This document shows positions 1 through 10,485 of a stretch of 64,000 nt of DNA, piece after piece. Below the pieces are notes generated by a model. The model was not told where the DNA came from, searched no databases, and was given only the letters and a program-made list of their open reading frames with translations. The stretch comes from Akanthomyces muscarius (Eukaryota > Ascomycota > Sordariomycetes > Hypocreales > Cordycipitaceae), in contig NC_079242.1 of the NCBI RefSeq assembly GCF_028009165.1, forward strand, positions 310,001 to 374,000. The letters run 5' to 3'. The stretch's first letter is position 1, and each line of letters starts with the position of its first letter. Position numbers and translations under genes: made by a program.

Positions 1-336
1 CATGTCTTCCGTTATCGACACTACGAGGTAGTCCTTGCCGTTGTGAATCTCAAATTTAAGCCCGACAAAGTTGGGCAGGATGGTGGCGGAACGGGCCTGT
101 GTGCGCACGGGAGGCACCTTGTCGCCGGCCTTTTTGGGCCACACAATGGGCAGACTGCGAGGCGATCGCGGGTTAGGGAGTTTAGTTTTTCGGGGGAGAG
201 GCACTTGGTTCTTACGGGACGAGGTTGGGCCCTGTAATCGTTCTGGTTAGTGTCGTAGGAAAATGGAGAGCAATCGGGGAGAATGTTTCTTACCCTTCCA
301 TACGGAGCGCTTCAGGAGCAATCTTGTGGGTTGCAT
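1..336 (-). CDS. RSM19: Mitochondrial small-subunit ribosomal protein uS19m (Rsm19-like), partial 3' end
   Basis: Component of the mitochondrial ribosome small subunit head (uS19 family). The start at 336 gives [15 protein letters not shown], matching the family N-terminus. Three exons are needed: 336-294, 231-216 and 154-1, with introns 293-232 (62 nt) and 215-155 (61 nt), both GT-AG. Together they read 71 codons in phase, including the hallmark stretches SVWKGPNLVPLPIVWP and [14 protein letters not shown], and stop at a Met codon on the window edge. About 20-25 C-terminal residues (the usual GHKLGEF region) lie outside the window. Exon 2 is only 16 nt; reading through intron 2 would hit a stop straight after NLVP. 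It is divergent from the J-protein gene. Identity is firm from sequence; the exact junctions are inferred. Confidence 0.9.
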
Positions 337-1358
337 TGTGACTGATTTGGGACTGGACAGCTGGTGAGGCCTGCAAGCTGGAATCGACTTCGGCGCCACT
401 TGCAGGTAAGGTTGAAGGTCACGTGACGCCGCGGCTCTTCCGCGTTGCCTCACTCGGCGCAAGCTGCTATATGAAAAAAGAATGGTACAAACGACTGCGC
501 GTCGATTTGGGATATTTATTGTCATTTGATTATTCTACATTTTTGTTGATGGTGCTGTGTGTTTGACTGATAAGCCTCGGTCGCTTCCTGACAACTCAAG
601 TAAGCAGAATAACACTCGATAGTAAAGCATTGTTCAGCAAACAATGTGCAAATATCAGTCAGACAAACCACAAAATACAACAAAGACACTGACAAAGAAT
701 CATTACTAAAATTCGGTGGATTAGCACTCTTTCCTGCGTGCAAACCCAAAAAGTTCAAATCTAATCATGCCTGCAGGGTGAACACTAAACGCTGCCATCA
801 CGTGGGGTAGCGGCAATGACTGGTAACAATGCCGTGTAGATGAACAGCAGCGTTTGCGTTGAGCAACGTATCCATGCAGTTGTTATCCGTGAGACACGTA
901 GAATTGCATGGCACGAAAGTGACTGCACGAGAAAGAAAAGACCATCATTGTATCACACAACATGCTCGCCGTGTCCGTTGGCGTAATTGATAGCGCGGGC
1001 TGCGACGCCCCTGTTGCCACGCCGGCTTCTGGACCCTTTGAGGTCGCTCCACTGCGCCGTCGCCAAGTTCCCCCCAAAGCCCGCTGCAAGAAGCCACCTC
1101 AACCAACAAAACCGCAGCCGAACTGTCTTTTGATCCATTTGCTTTGCATAGGTGGCCAATATCGCATCCATCGAGGATCCCACCAACTCATCATCGGCGC
1201 AAGCGTTTCTCGACGCCCGCAGCGCTGATAAATATTTAATCGCTTCCTACCTACGCAGTTCGACCGAGGATACACACACACGCTCGCCCTCCACGCATCA
1301 AAAAGACGACATCCGCAGACGCACAATCACACCCAGCAACATAAATACATAGATAGAT
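337..1358. other. Divergent intergenic region uS19m / J-protein
   Basis: About 1 kb between two divergently transcribed genes. The half nearest 336 is AT-rich with short homopolymers; the half nearest 1359 is GC-richer and should hold the J-protein 5' UTR. Small open frames on both strands here show no family resemblance. I see no RNA gene. Confidence 0.6.
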
Positions 1359-2532
1359 ATGCCAGACGCAAAGGCCTCGGGGGCCGATACGGGCGGCGGC
1401 GCTCGCGCGCGCGATCACAACCAGGGCAACCAGGGCCGCTCCTACACGGTCGAGCAAAAAGCGGCGGTGCTGCGCATCCGACGGTGCAACGCCACGTCGT
1501 TTTACGAGATTCTCGACATTGAGTCGGTGCGCAAGACGTGCACCGAGGGGGAGATCAAAAAGGCGTACCGCAAGCAGTCTCTGCTGACGCACCCGGACAA
1601 GAACGGCCATGAACACGCCGACGAGGCTTTCAAGATGGTCAGCCGCGCGTTTGGCGTGCTCGGCGACAAGGAGAAGCGCGAAAAGTACGACCGCTACGGC
1701 ACCGATCCGGACAGCCGCTTCGCCAGCGCGCAGGCGCAGAACCCCTTTTCCGGATTCGCTTCACGACAGCCGTCGGGTGGACGACAGGGCGGCCCCATGG
1801 GCGGCGGCGGCGGCTGGGATGACGATATCAGCCCCGAAGAGATGTTTGCGCGATTCTTTGGCGGCGGCGGCGGCGGTTTCGGAGGATTTGGCGGCGGCGG
1901 AGGTACGGCTGACTGACTGAACTCTGCTTTTCTCACCAGACTTGTGCTAACATACAACCTTTGCAGTCTTTGACACAGGTCCGCAGTTTGTCTTCAACTT
2001 TGGCGGCGGCCCCGGCATTCGCGTACACCAGTTTGGCGGCGCCCGTCCGCGCACCCGTCCGCGGGACACGCAGAACCGCGGCGGCGAGGAGCAGGCCCAG
2101 GGCAGCGGCTTCCAGAACCTCATCGGCATCCTCCCGATCCTGCTGTTCTTCATCTTCCCGCTGCTCACATCGCTCTTTGGCGGCGACGGGGGACCCGCGA
2201 CGCCCAACATGGCGTTTGACAGCCCGAGCCCGCCATACACGAGCGAGCGGCTCACGCCCGTGCACGGCATCAAGTACTTTGTGCGCGGGAGCGACATCAA
2301 GTCGTACACAAAGGGCCAGCTGGGCGACCTGGACCGCATAGCCGAGCAGAACGCGCTGCACCAGATCCGCAGCGGGTGCGAGCGCGAGCAGGCGACGCAG
2401 CGGCGGATGCGCGAGGACGCCATGGGGTGGTTCTACCAGGACGAGGCCAAGATGTTGCAGGCAAATGCGATGGAGATGCCGCACTGCAAGCGCTGGGCGT
2501 TGTTGGTGGAGAAGAGCAAGAAGGGGAAATGA
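1359..2532 (+). CDS. HLJ1: ER membrane J-domain co-chaperone, Hlj1/DNAJB12 type
   Basis: Hsp40 co-chaperone expected to sit in the ER membrane with its J domain in the cytosol, stimulating Hsp70 in ER-associated degradation. Exons 1359-1902 and 1967-2532 join in phase (GT-AG intron of 64 nt with branch-like GCTAAC) to give 369 aa. The J domain covers roughly residues 47-112, with HPD at 78-80 (LLTHPDKNGHEHADEAF). A Gly-rich linker with poly-Gly runs follows. One hydrophobic segment at about 233-254 (ILPILLFFIFPLL) is the membrane anchor. The C-terminal part (RLTPVHGIKYFV through the final Lys-rich tail) matches the conserved tail of DNAJB12/14-like proteins. Without splicing the frame stops at 1914-1916, before the anchor, which supports the intron. 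The upstream gene is divergent. Confidence 0.92.
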
Positions 2533-3616
2533 GGGGGGTAAGCGGCGTCATGAGGGAGTAGTAGCTCAGACGGGCAGTTTGAAAGTAGATTTGTGTGTAT
2601 GAGGAGCTGGTTGGGAACCTGGGCGTTTCTACGGCGTTTTTCGTGTGTTTGCAAAAAACATGTGTCTTTGTATTCTGCATAGCATTTGGTGTCGAGTCGA
2701 GCCCGGACAGTGTTGGGGGCTGCATATAGTTTTATTTCGAAAGAAGCATATAATATACATCATGGTTACATGACAGTGTCTTTTATTTATACAAGTGCCA
2801 TTATGAATATCAGGAGCAGTAGGCTGCAGTCGGCCGAGGAGCTGGTCCTCGAGGGCTGACGTCGGATTGGCGAGCAGGCCATATGTACTTGGGGTCAGCC
2901 CTGTAGTGCCAAGATACGTGTCGGGTTCATCCAGGACCCAGCATAGCCCTACCCGCAAACGAGTAACTATTCCGCAGCGCAGCCAGTCGCGTCTCGTCGC
3001 ATTCGCCCTGGTACGTAGAGTGTTACGTATGTCCCAGGCAGACCGACGTAAGACAGGCGGGCAGGCGGGCAAGCGGGACAGGTTCATTTGAGTTAGCGCC
3101 TTCTGCAGCGGGCGACCCCACCTGTAGATCCAGGGCTTACAGCAGCTTACAGTGCGCGTTGCAGGGGATCAGTCCGCTGAAAGGGGAAGCTTACAGCGCC
3201 AGCCTCGTTTTCTTGGAGGGCCTGCGGAGCCCGTAGGTAAGGTAGAACCCGCTGCCAGCCTTCTTAAGCTTCATGCTGCCGCTTCTCGCAGATCCCTTGA
3301 AAGGACCTCGACTGAACCATACATTATCGCCGGTATGACCAAAGCCCTATAGACCAGCCTGTGCCATTTGAACAGCAGACATTTTCATTATTCCTCGTCG
3401 CATATTCATACCATGGGCATTCTCATCTCGGCATCACACGGGCTTTGAACCACATCACGCAACCGTCCTAGGTAGTACACTACATCGTCGTCATCGCAGG
3501 CACAGGGCCTCCCCCGCCTCTTACAGCCTCCCGCCCGGCCACCAATATACAGAAACAACAAGCCTCGTCACGGCCTCGACACATTTTGAAGAGCCACAAT
3601 TGGCGCTGTAGCGGAA
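2533..3616. other. Intergenic region, no gene seen
   Basis: 3' UTR of the J-protein gene and promoter/leader of the downstream deubiquitinase gene. Around 3130-3200 short TTACAG motifs recur (for example near 3136, 3147 and 3190); similar motifs recur near 24.2 kb. No open frame with family resemblance. Confidence 0.6.
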
Positions 3617-6600
3617 ATGGTGTCGTTCCAGACCTCTGCCGACAGCCCCGCGGGTACGCCGGGCAGCCAACCAACACAGCCTCCCCCGCCACACCCCCAG
3701 TCGACACAGTCGCACGACGACGACGCCGCGAACCCGTGGGCGAGCACGAACTCGAACCAACACACTCACAACAACAGCGTCGACGGTACAATGCATCGAA
3801 AGCCGGTCCCGAATGCCCTCCAGCCAGGTCTTGGCAGTGCCCCGAGGCCTCCCATCCCACAGATGCAGTACCAGGACACGGGTGCTACCACGGGCAGCAG
3901 CGCAGAGGCAAAGACGGAAGACAACAGCGGCAAAAGCTCCACGGAACCAATCAATCGGGTACCCAGTATCCTGCGCCCAGGCGGCAAGTCTCCCAGCCTG
4001 AACCCGTTCCGCAATAAAGAGGGCGGCAGCGCTGCATCCCAGGTGCCGACAGAGGCCATGTCCAAGATGCACCTAGAGTCAGCCTCGACCAACCCCTGGG
4101 GATCCGCTCTGCCCACGCAGCATTCCGGGATCTCGGCGTCAGAAGGGACCCGAACCCAGCAGGTGTCACCACCCGTGATGCCGCCCGAGTTCCAGCAGGA
4201 TCCGTGGGGCAAGCACGACGCCGTGGAGCTGGACGCGACATCGTACGCCCATCCTCCGAAACCACTAAGCGTGCCGACGCCCGAAGAGCAGTCGGTCTGG
4301 GGCGGCGAGTCGCAGAATATGAGTAAGAGCCAGGCCGACTCGCAGAGCACCCTGGTGAAGCCGGCAGACGAGTTCTCGCAAATCTTTGACGATCAGCACG
4401 CCTGGGACGATTTGGGTCGCACCCCAAAGATGAAGCGGAGTGGAACAAACAAGACGGCCGGTGAAGACTCGGACCAGGATGACTGGAACATGATTGACTC
4501 GGAAACATCGTCTCTTGCCGGTGACGCTAATGGCGCACGCAAGACTGAGGCTGAGGCCAAGAGACCACCGATACCTGCTATGGGAGCACGACCAGCTGGC
4601 GTCGCGAGCGCAGCGGCAGTTTCGAAAACAAATACACCTGTGACTCTAGCGGGGCCGCGCCCATCGACTCCTTATGGTGATGCGCCGGCCACTCCTTGGG
4701 ACGATCCCCAGCCTGAGAGCGGCAGATGGACAAGGGCAGAAAAGACGACCGAAGTCGAGGGCCAAACGAAAGAAGAGGCTCCAGGAAAGCCGCCAGCTAC
4801 CACGGTGCTAGAATCGCAAAACGAACCCAAGATAGGCGGACCCCTTATCGAGCCTATTGGCTACGAGCCACCACCACAATCTTCTCAAGCGCAACACCCG
4901 CCGCAAACCGCAGGCTTATTACCGCAGCAGGAAGAGGAGCCGCCTGCGCTGCCGCCGCGGCAAGCTGAGTCAGTGCCAAGATGGTCTGCCACTCGTCAAC
5001 CTGTAGATGGCACGACCGAGAGCTATCAGATCAAGAAAATCCGCTGGAACGACCCTGACTCAAACAAGAATCCGCGCGTTTCTCCCATCTTGGTCCAGAA
5101 CGAAAACGGCCCTTGTCCTCTCGTCGCGCTGGTGAATGCGCTGAGTCTGACTACGCCAGCGGATACGTCCGGAACCACACTCGTGCAGGTTCTCTGCTCG
5201 CGAGAACGGATCAGCTTGAATTTAATACTGGATGCGGTATTTGACGAGCTCATGTCGCCGCGACGGACCTCGTCTGAAGACGCGCTCCCTGATATCAGCG
5301 AGCTGTACGAGTTCCTGCAGAGCTTACACACTGGCATGAATGTCAACCCGCGTTTCGTCCCGACGGAGCAAATGGTCAGGGCTTATAAGAGAAGCTCACT
5401 GACCCATCTGCACCCCACCGAACGAGACGCCCTGATGCCAGGCACATTTGAAAATAGCCTGGAGATGAAGCTCTACGCGACATTCTCGATTCCGCTCATC
5501 CATGGCTGGCTTCCCGCCAAGTCGGATCCAGCGTATGGTGCGTTTGAGCGCCAAGCGGCATCGTACGAAGACGCCCAGAATCTACTCTTTCGGGAAGAGG
5601 AGCTGGAGGCCAAGCTCTCAGATGCAGAGGGCGGCTTGTCTGGGCCGGAGCTTCAGCTGTACCAAGACGTCATGGCCATCAAAACCTTTATGAGCGAATC
5701 TGCCACCCAGCTCACCCCGTGGGGCATTGAAGTGATAAGCAGAGCGATTCGGCCTGGAACGTTTGCCATTCTCTTCCGCAATGATCATTTCAGCACCCTC
5801 TTCTGCCACCCGTTCACGATGCAGCTGCTGACGCTGGTGACGGACGCGGGATACAGCAGCCATGAAGAGGTGGTCTGGGAGAGCTTGGAGGATGTCAATG
5901 GCGAAATGTCCGCGCTGTACTCAGGCGACTTTAGACCTGCAGGCTCGCCGAACCCGGCTGGGCCCAGCTCAGAACCTAGCCAGTCAAATGACTCTGGCGG
6001 CGAGTGGAGTAGAGTGCAGAACCGCCGCGGCAAGGATCGTCAAGAAGAATCAGACATGGACATGCCCATGTCCCCTGGTGCCGACCATGAGCAAGAGGAT
6101 CGCGACCTGGCGCTCGCGCTACAGTTACAAGAAGAAGAGGAGCAAAAGCAACGCGAAGAACAGGAGCGCCGTCGCCAGGAGAGCCGTCTCTCGGAGCAGT
6201 TCATCGAGCAGCAGGGCCGCCAGCCACCTCAGCCCGTGGCCCGCGACCCGCGTCGGCGCACCAGTGGCAGCGGTCCAACATCACCAGGACGCGCCTCCTC
6301 TAGTAATGTCAGTGTGACCGTGTCCAACCCCGGTGGCGGTCGCCGCAGCAGCGAGGTGCCGCCACCGCCGCAGCCCCCTCGGCCGCAGACGCAAAATGTG
6401 CAGTCCTTGATTCCTCCTGCGACGACGGGCCTGCGACCCGCTGGCCGGCCAGCCGTCAACAGACCCGCGGAGTCGGGCGAGGAGGCTCCGCCGTCGTATG
6501 AGGCGGCGCAGCACGACAGACGCTACGTGCCGGGGCAAGGTGGTCCGCCAGCAGGTGGTGGTAACGGCGGCGGCGGCATGATGTCGGGAGGGCCGCCGGT

Positions 6601-6712
6601 GCGGCCGGGCGTCCATACTGGAAACGTGGTATTTCAGCGGCCATCCAGACCACCAGGAGTTCGTATGAGCCAAGGCCCGGGGAGGGACAGAGGTGACTGT
6701 GTGGTCATGTAA
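3617..6712 (+). CDS. MINDY-family deubiquitinase (Miy1-like) with C-terminal CaaX box
   Basis: Predicted cysteine protease of the MINDY (DUF544) family, which trims Lys48-linked polyubiquitin. Single-exon frame of 1031 aa. Residues 1 to about 475 are low-complexity and Pro/Ser/Gln-rich. The catalytic domain spans roughly 476-780: KKIRWNDPD leads to QNENGPCPLVALVNAL with nucleophile Cys500, and the catalytic His724 lies in RNDHFSTLFCH. A predicted MIU/UIM-like ubiquitin-binding helix (DLALALQLQEEEE, about 830-842) sits in an acidic, Gln/Arg-rich coiled region. A long disordered tail ends in CVVM, a CaaX-type farnesylation signal, suggesting membrane tethering. The protein is much longer than yeast Miy1 because of its disordered flanks. 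Cys and His are read directly; chain preference is family knowledge; prenylation is inferred. Confidence 0.93.
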   Translation: MVSFQTSADSPAGTPGSQPTQPPPPHPQSTQSHDDDAANPWASTNSNQHTHNNSVDGTMHRKPVPNALQPGLGSAPRPPIPQMQYQDTGATTGSSAEAKTEDNSGKSSTEPINRVPSILRPGGKSPSLNPFRNKEGGSAASQVPTEAMSKMHLESASTNPWGSALPTQHSGISASEGTRTQQVSPPVMPPEFQQDPWGKHDAVELDATSYAHPPKPLSVPTPEEQSVWGGESQNMSKSQADSQSTLVKPADEFSQIFDDQHAWDDLGRTPKMKRSGTNKTAGEDSDQDDWNMIDSETSSLAGDANGARKTEAEAKRPPIPAMGARPAGVASAAAVSKTNTPVTLAGPRPSTPYGDAPATPWDDPQPESGRWTRAEKTTEVEGQTKEEAPGKPPATTVLESQNEPKIGGPLIEPIGYEPPPQSSQAQHPPQTAGLLPQQEEEPPALPPRQAESVPRWSATRQPVDGTTESYQIKKIRWNDPDSNKNPRVSPILVQNENGPCPLVALVNALSLTTPADTSGTTLVQVLCSRERISLNLILDAVFDELMSPRRTSSEDALPDISELYEFLQSLHTGMNVNPRFVPTEQMVRAYKRSSLTHLHPTERDALMPGTFENSLEMKLYATFSIPLIHGWLPAKSDPAYGAFERQAASYEDAQNLLFREEELEAKLSDAEGGLSGPELQLYQDVMAIKTFMSESATQLTPWGIEVISRAIRPGTFAILFRNDHFSTLFCHPFTMQLLTLVTDAGYSSHEEVVWESLEDVNGEMSALYSGDFRPAGSPNPAGPSSEPSQSNDSGGEWSRVQNRRGKDRQEESDMDMPMSPGADHEQEDRDLALALQLQEEEEQKQREEQERRRQESRLSEQFIEQQGRQPPQPVARDPRRRTSGSGPTSPGRASSSNVSVTVSNPGGGRRSSEVPPPPQPPRPQTQNVQSLIPPATTGLRPAGRPAVNRPAESGEEAPPSYEAAQHDRRYVPGQGGPPAGGGNGGGGMMSGGPPVRPGVHTGNVVFQRPSRPPGVRMSQGPGRDRGDCVVM

Positions 6713-7346
6713 GGACGTGGTAGTTTTATTGGTTTACTACAGCGGGTAATTGGGATGGTGTTAGCGGAGTTCTTTTCTTCTTTCTTTTTTTCTTTCTTTC
6801 TTCCTTGCCTTTTTATACGATGCACCGTATTATTGTTTTCTATGACGCCCTATGCCAGCTAGCCTTGCGATCATGACCAGTACGACTAAGATTTAGTGTC
6901 AAGCAAAGAACCATATTGACTACATGCACGCCAAAGCTAAAAATGTAGTCTGTAGACGTGAGAGCATGTAAGTTGTAGGCATGACACAGTTTTACAATCT
7001 TTACTTCTCTCAGAAGATGTAGATTGCGGAACAATAAACCGACCGTTTGGGCGCCTCTCGGCCGATGGGCCCCGCGATCTGCGCCGACCGACCCCACCAG
7101 AGCTCCTGAGTCCATCGACGACGACACCATTTTGTCTCGCCTCTGGCATTCTCTTCTCCCTCAGAACACACGACAGAAAGAGAAGGAGCCCAGAGGCTGT
7201 CAATACCACACACCCTCCTCGATAGCATCTCTTTGCTCCTTTTTTTTACCAGTCGAGAGGCTTTCGATTTCTTTTGCGCAGCAGCTTGCGGACAGGACCT
7301 CGTTCAACCTAGAAAGTAAACAAACTCTTCCTCGTCCACAGCCACC
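6713..7346. other. Intergenic region, leader of the reductase gene
   Basis: Contains a T/C-rich stretch after the deubiquitinase stop (about 6770-6805) and a leader ending in the good start context GCCACCATGG at 7341-7350. No other gene seen. Confidence 0.6.
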
Positions 7347-8382
7347 ATGGCCATTGTGCAGGACTGGCTTCCGCCCACGCGGGAAAACTACGAGACGCTC
7401 GTATTCATCTGGCAATTCCTCTACCCCATCGTAAGCCCCCCCCCCTTCCGTGTCCCTTCTGTCAACCCACTAGCAAAGAAACTTCCCTGCTGACCCTTTT
7501 CTCTTCTTCCCAACTGCCGCAGCTAGGCTCGATGCAATGGGTCATTAAGTGGTACGGCATGGGCAAGACGTCTGTCCGCAGCCCGCTCAACATCCCCGGG
7601 CGCATCGCTTGGATGACCATGGAGGCGCCCGGCTTCCTGACCCTCGTCTACATCATGAACACGCTCCCGCAGCAGCACGGCATCCACGACCTGCCCTGGC
7701 AGAACCGCGTGCTCGGCGGTCTCTTTGTACGTCTGTCCCTTGCCACCCCCCCCTCCCCTTTTCCCTCCCCGCCCTCTTCATGCTGACATGTGCAAAGGTC
7801 ATCCACTACCTCAACCGCGCCATCCTCTTCCCGCTCATGCAGCCCTCCATGGCGCCCATCCACGTCGCCGTCTGGGCCATGGCCGTCGGCTTCCAGCTCT
7901 GCAACGCCACGTGCCTCGGGTCCTGGCTCTCCGCCTACGGCGTCGTCACCGAGGCCGGCTGGACCGCGCAGTCGCCGCTGCCGCAGTTCGCCTTTGGCCT
8001 CGCGCTCTTCTACGTCGGGCTGGCCGGCAACTGGTTCCACGACGAGGAGCTGCGCGAGATTCGCCGCAAAGAGCAGCGCCGCCAGGACCGACTCCGCGCG
8101 GAGTCCGGCGCCGGAGGAGCGCCGGCGGTGGAGAAGCACTACGAGATCCCGCAGGCCGGGCTGTTCAAGTACATGCTCTACCCGCACTACCTCCTCGAGT
8201 GGATCGAGTGGCTCGGCTTCTGGGTCGCCGCCGGCTGGAGCTGCACCCCCGCGAGGGCGTTTCTGGTCAACGAGATGACGGCCATGCTTCCGCGCGCGGT
8301 CAATGGCAAGAAGTGGTACGTGGACAAGTTTGGCCCGGAAAAGATTAACAAGAAGTGGGCAGTCATTCCCGGCGTGTGGTGA
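7347..8382 (+). CDS. Steroid 5-alpha-reductase family membrane enzyme
   Basis: Predicted NADPH-dependent reductase of the 3-oxo-5-alpha-steroid 4-dehydrogenase (SRD5A/DET2) family, an ER multi-pass enzyme reducing a polyprenyl, sterol or enoyl double bond. Three exons, 7347-7430, 7523-7726 and 7798-8382, join in phase (introns of 92 and 71 nt, GT-AG; the first begins with a run of C) to 290 aa starting MAIVQDWLPPTRENYE. Several hydrophobic segments are visible (FIWQFLYPILGSMQWV, VAVWAMAVGFQL, FAFGLALFYVGLAGNW). Family hallmarks are NWFHDEELREIRRK, the GLFKYMLYPHYLLEWIEWLG block and the C-terminal GKKWYVDKFGPE...WAVIPGVW. The physiological substrate cannot be read from sequence; it could also act outside sterol metabolism. 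Confidence 0.87.
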
Positions 8383-8640
8383 GTTTGGTGGGAGTGTTGG
8401 GGTGGTTTGTCGGTACGCCTGGGGTGACTGGCTACTTTGATGATGATGAGACTTTTTAATGCGGTCTGTGCAAACTCCCGCCTGCTATGATGCAGATCGC
8501 GTTGGCCATGTATTTATATTGCAAGTCCGTTATTATTGACATGAAGAGATGGGTCAAGCATGTACATCTAAATTTGTATATTCCATTTCCCTTGTCCAAC
8601 TGTCCCGACCCGACCCGAACTCCCTTCCGGCACGCATACT

Positions 8641-10485
8641 TTACGCAGTCTTAAACTTGGGCCACGGCTTCTTCGTCTCGGCGTAAAACTCGCCCACCCA
8701 CTTGTTCACCTGCTCAATCTCGGCGTCCCACACTTTCTTGAGATCCTCGTTGGCGTCGGCATTGTACTTGAGCATGTCGACGCAGTGCGCGCCGCCGGGC
8801 ACGACGTGGACGGGCGCCGCCTCGGTCGACGCCAGCATGCCGCCCGGCCGCCACGGCGACGACACGGTCGCGGGCCGCCACGGGTCGTTCTCGGCGTTGC
8901 ACCACATGAGCCGCGTCGTGTTGACGGCGTCCCAGCCGCCCGTCAGCGCGTTGATCTGCTCGTAGGTACGGCCGTTGCGGATGCCGACCTTGGCGCCGTT
9001 GACCTCGGGGAAGTAGAGGTCGCACTGCTGCCGCCACGCATCGACCGTCACGAGCTTGCTGGCCATGGGAGGCTGATCCGCGGGCGCGCCGCCAGTACGC
9101 CAAAACTCGAATCTGTGGGCCAAAGTTTGTCAATAACACTATGGAATGAGGGGAGGGCAGAAAACAAGAGTACGTACGGTTCGTTGCAGAGCATCCACAT
9201 CCACTGGCGGTTCTCGGGGTTGTTGACCCGTGTGTCGCGGTAGACGGGGCTGGTGAAGTCGTCGTTGATGTAGCAGGTAACATCGTTCTCCTCAGTCCAC
9301 CTGGAATAGCCCCAGCTAGCGCAGCCTGAAACAGTATTAGCCAAGAAGGGTTTCTGACAAGATGCGTACATGCTGGATGTACTAACCGCCAGGGATATCA
9401 ATCTCTTTGAACCACTTGGAAAGACCATTAATGGCGGCGCAAAGACCGACGCCTTCGGGACCAGGCTGAGGAGCCGAGCTCCCGGGCCAGCGATTCTGCA
9501 AAGAACATGCGATTAGTATGCAAGCGTATTGCTTTTATGCTACGGCAGGGCTCACCTCAACGTAGTCGCAAAATTGATGGAATTTATCCGTGACATTGTA
9601 CTTTTGGTCACCGAAGCCAAGCCCCTGGGACAGATAGCTGCCGTCCTGCAGAGCCATGGCAAAGTCGACGTCGTTGAGAATTTCAAAGCCAAACTTCTTC
9701 TTGAGCTTCGTCTTCTGCGCGTCAGTGCCATTCGAGAGCACCTTGTCCACGTGAGCAATAATTTTGCTGTAGTCGGTGCTGCAGTTCTTGGGCATGGTGT
9801 CGTGCACGATGCTCGCGTACTGCCAAAAGTCGCTGATAATCTCGACCACGGCGCTCGAGGCGTGGTAGGCCCAGTACGTGCCCGGGTACAGGGTCTGCAG
9901 CCAGGCGGTGACGGCGCCGCTGTACGAGCATCCCGTTAGGACCCACGGCGCCTTGTCGGGCTGGCTGGAGCCGGTCGGGTCAAAGGTGAAGTTGACATGC
10001 TTCGCAAAGTAGACGAGATCCTGCAGATGCTGGTCCAGGTTCAGGTGCTGCAGGTTGTCCGTGGTCAGGTTGGCATACGGCGAGCTGTAGCCCCAGTAGC
10101 GGTGCTCGAGGAGGATGGCGGCGCCGCCGACGCTCTTGGCAAAGTTGCCGGCCAGCGTGCTGTTGGTCACGTAGCCGTTCCAGCCCGTGGCGTTGTTCTC
10201 GCCGGGCGAATTCATGATGATGGGGGAGCCGGGCCCGGCATAGTACTCAAAGTCGTAGTAGTACAGCTGCTTGAACGTGCCCAGCTCCGGCTTACCGTGG
10301 TCGAGGAGCTGGTCAAACCAGGCCCAGTGGATAGGGCTGTCAGCGCGTTTCTGTACGCTGTCGGCCGGGGAGGGAGCATCGAGGTGCAAGGAAGGCGCTC
10401 CGAGGCGTGGACGCTGTCCGGGCCGAACAGCGCTGGCTGTGCTGGCTGCTAGGAGCAGCTTAGCTGCAAGAGTAAGAAATCTCAT
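8641..10485 (-). CDS. Secreted serine peptidase, family S28 (prolyl carboxypeptidase-like)
   Basis: Predicted extracellular or vacuolar peptidase cleaving after proline, alpha/beta-hydrolase fold. Exons 10485-9556, 9495-9387, 9325-9178 and 9112-8641 join in phase through three GT-AG introns of about 60-65 nt, giving 552 aa. The N-terminus MRFLTLAAKLLLAASTASA is a typical signal peptide. S28 hallmarks are WFDQLLDH, LEHRYWGYS, the nucleophile motif GCSYSG (Ser187), and a C-terminal acid/base pair in NAENDPWRP (Asp472) and GGAHCVDM (His505). Several N-glycosylation sequons (NATG, NSTL, NLTT, NFTF, NCST, NVTD) fit a secreted protein. It converges with the reductase gene on the left across a gap of about 260 bp. 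Confidence 0.93.

Noticed and set aside
7648..8348. Long frames on both strands overlapping the 5-alpha-reductase gene
   Set aside because: Arg/Pro-rich shadows of the third exon; only one frame gives the conserved family blocks.
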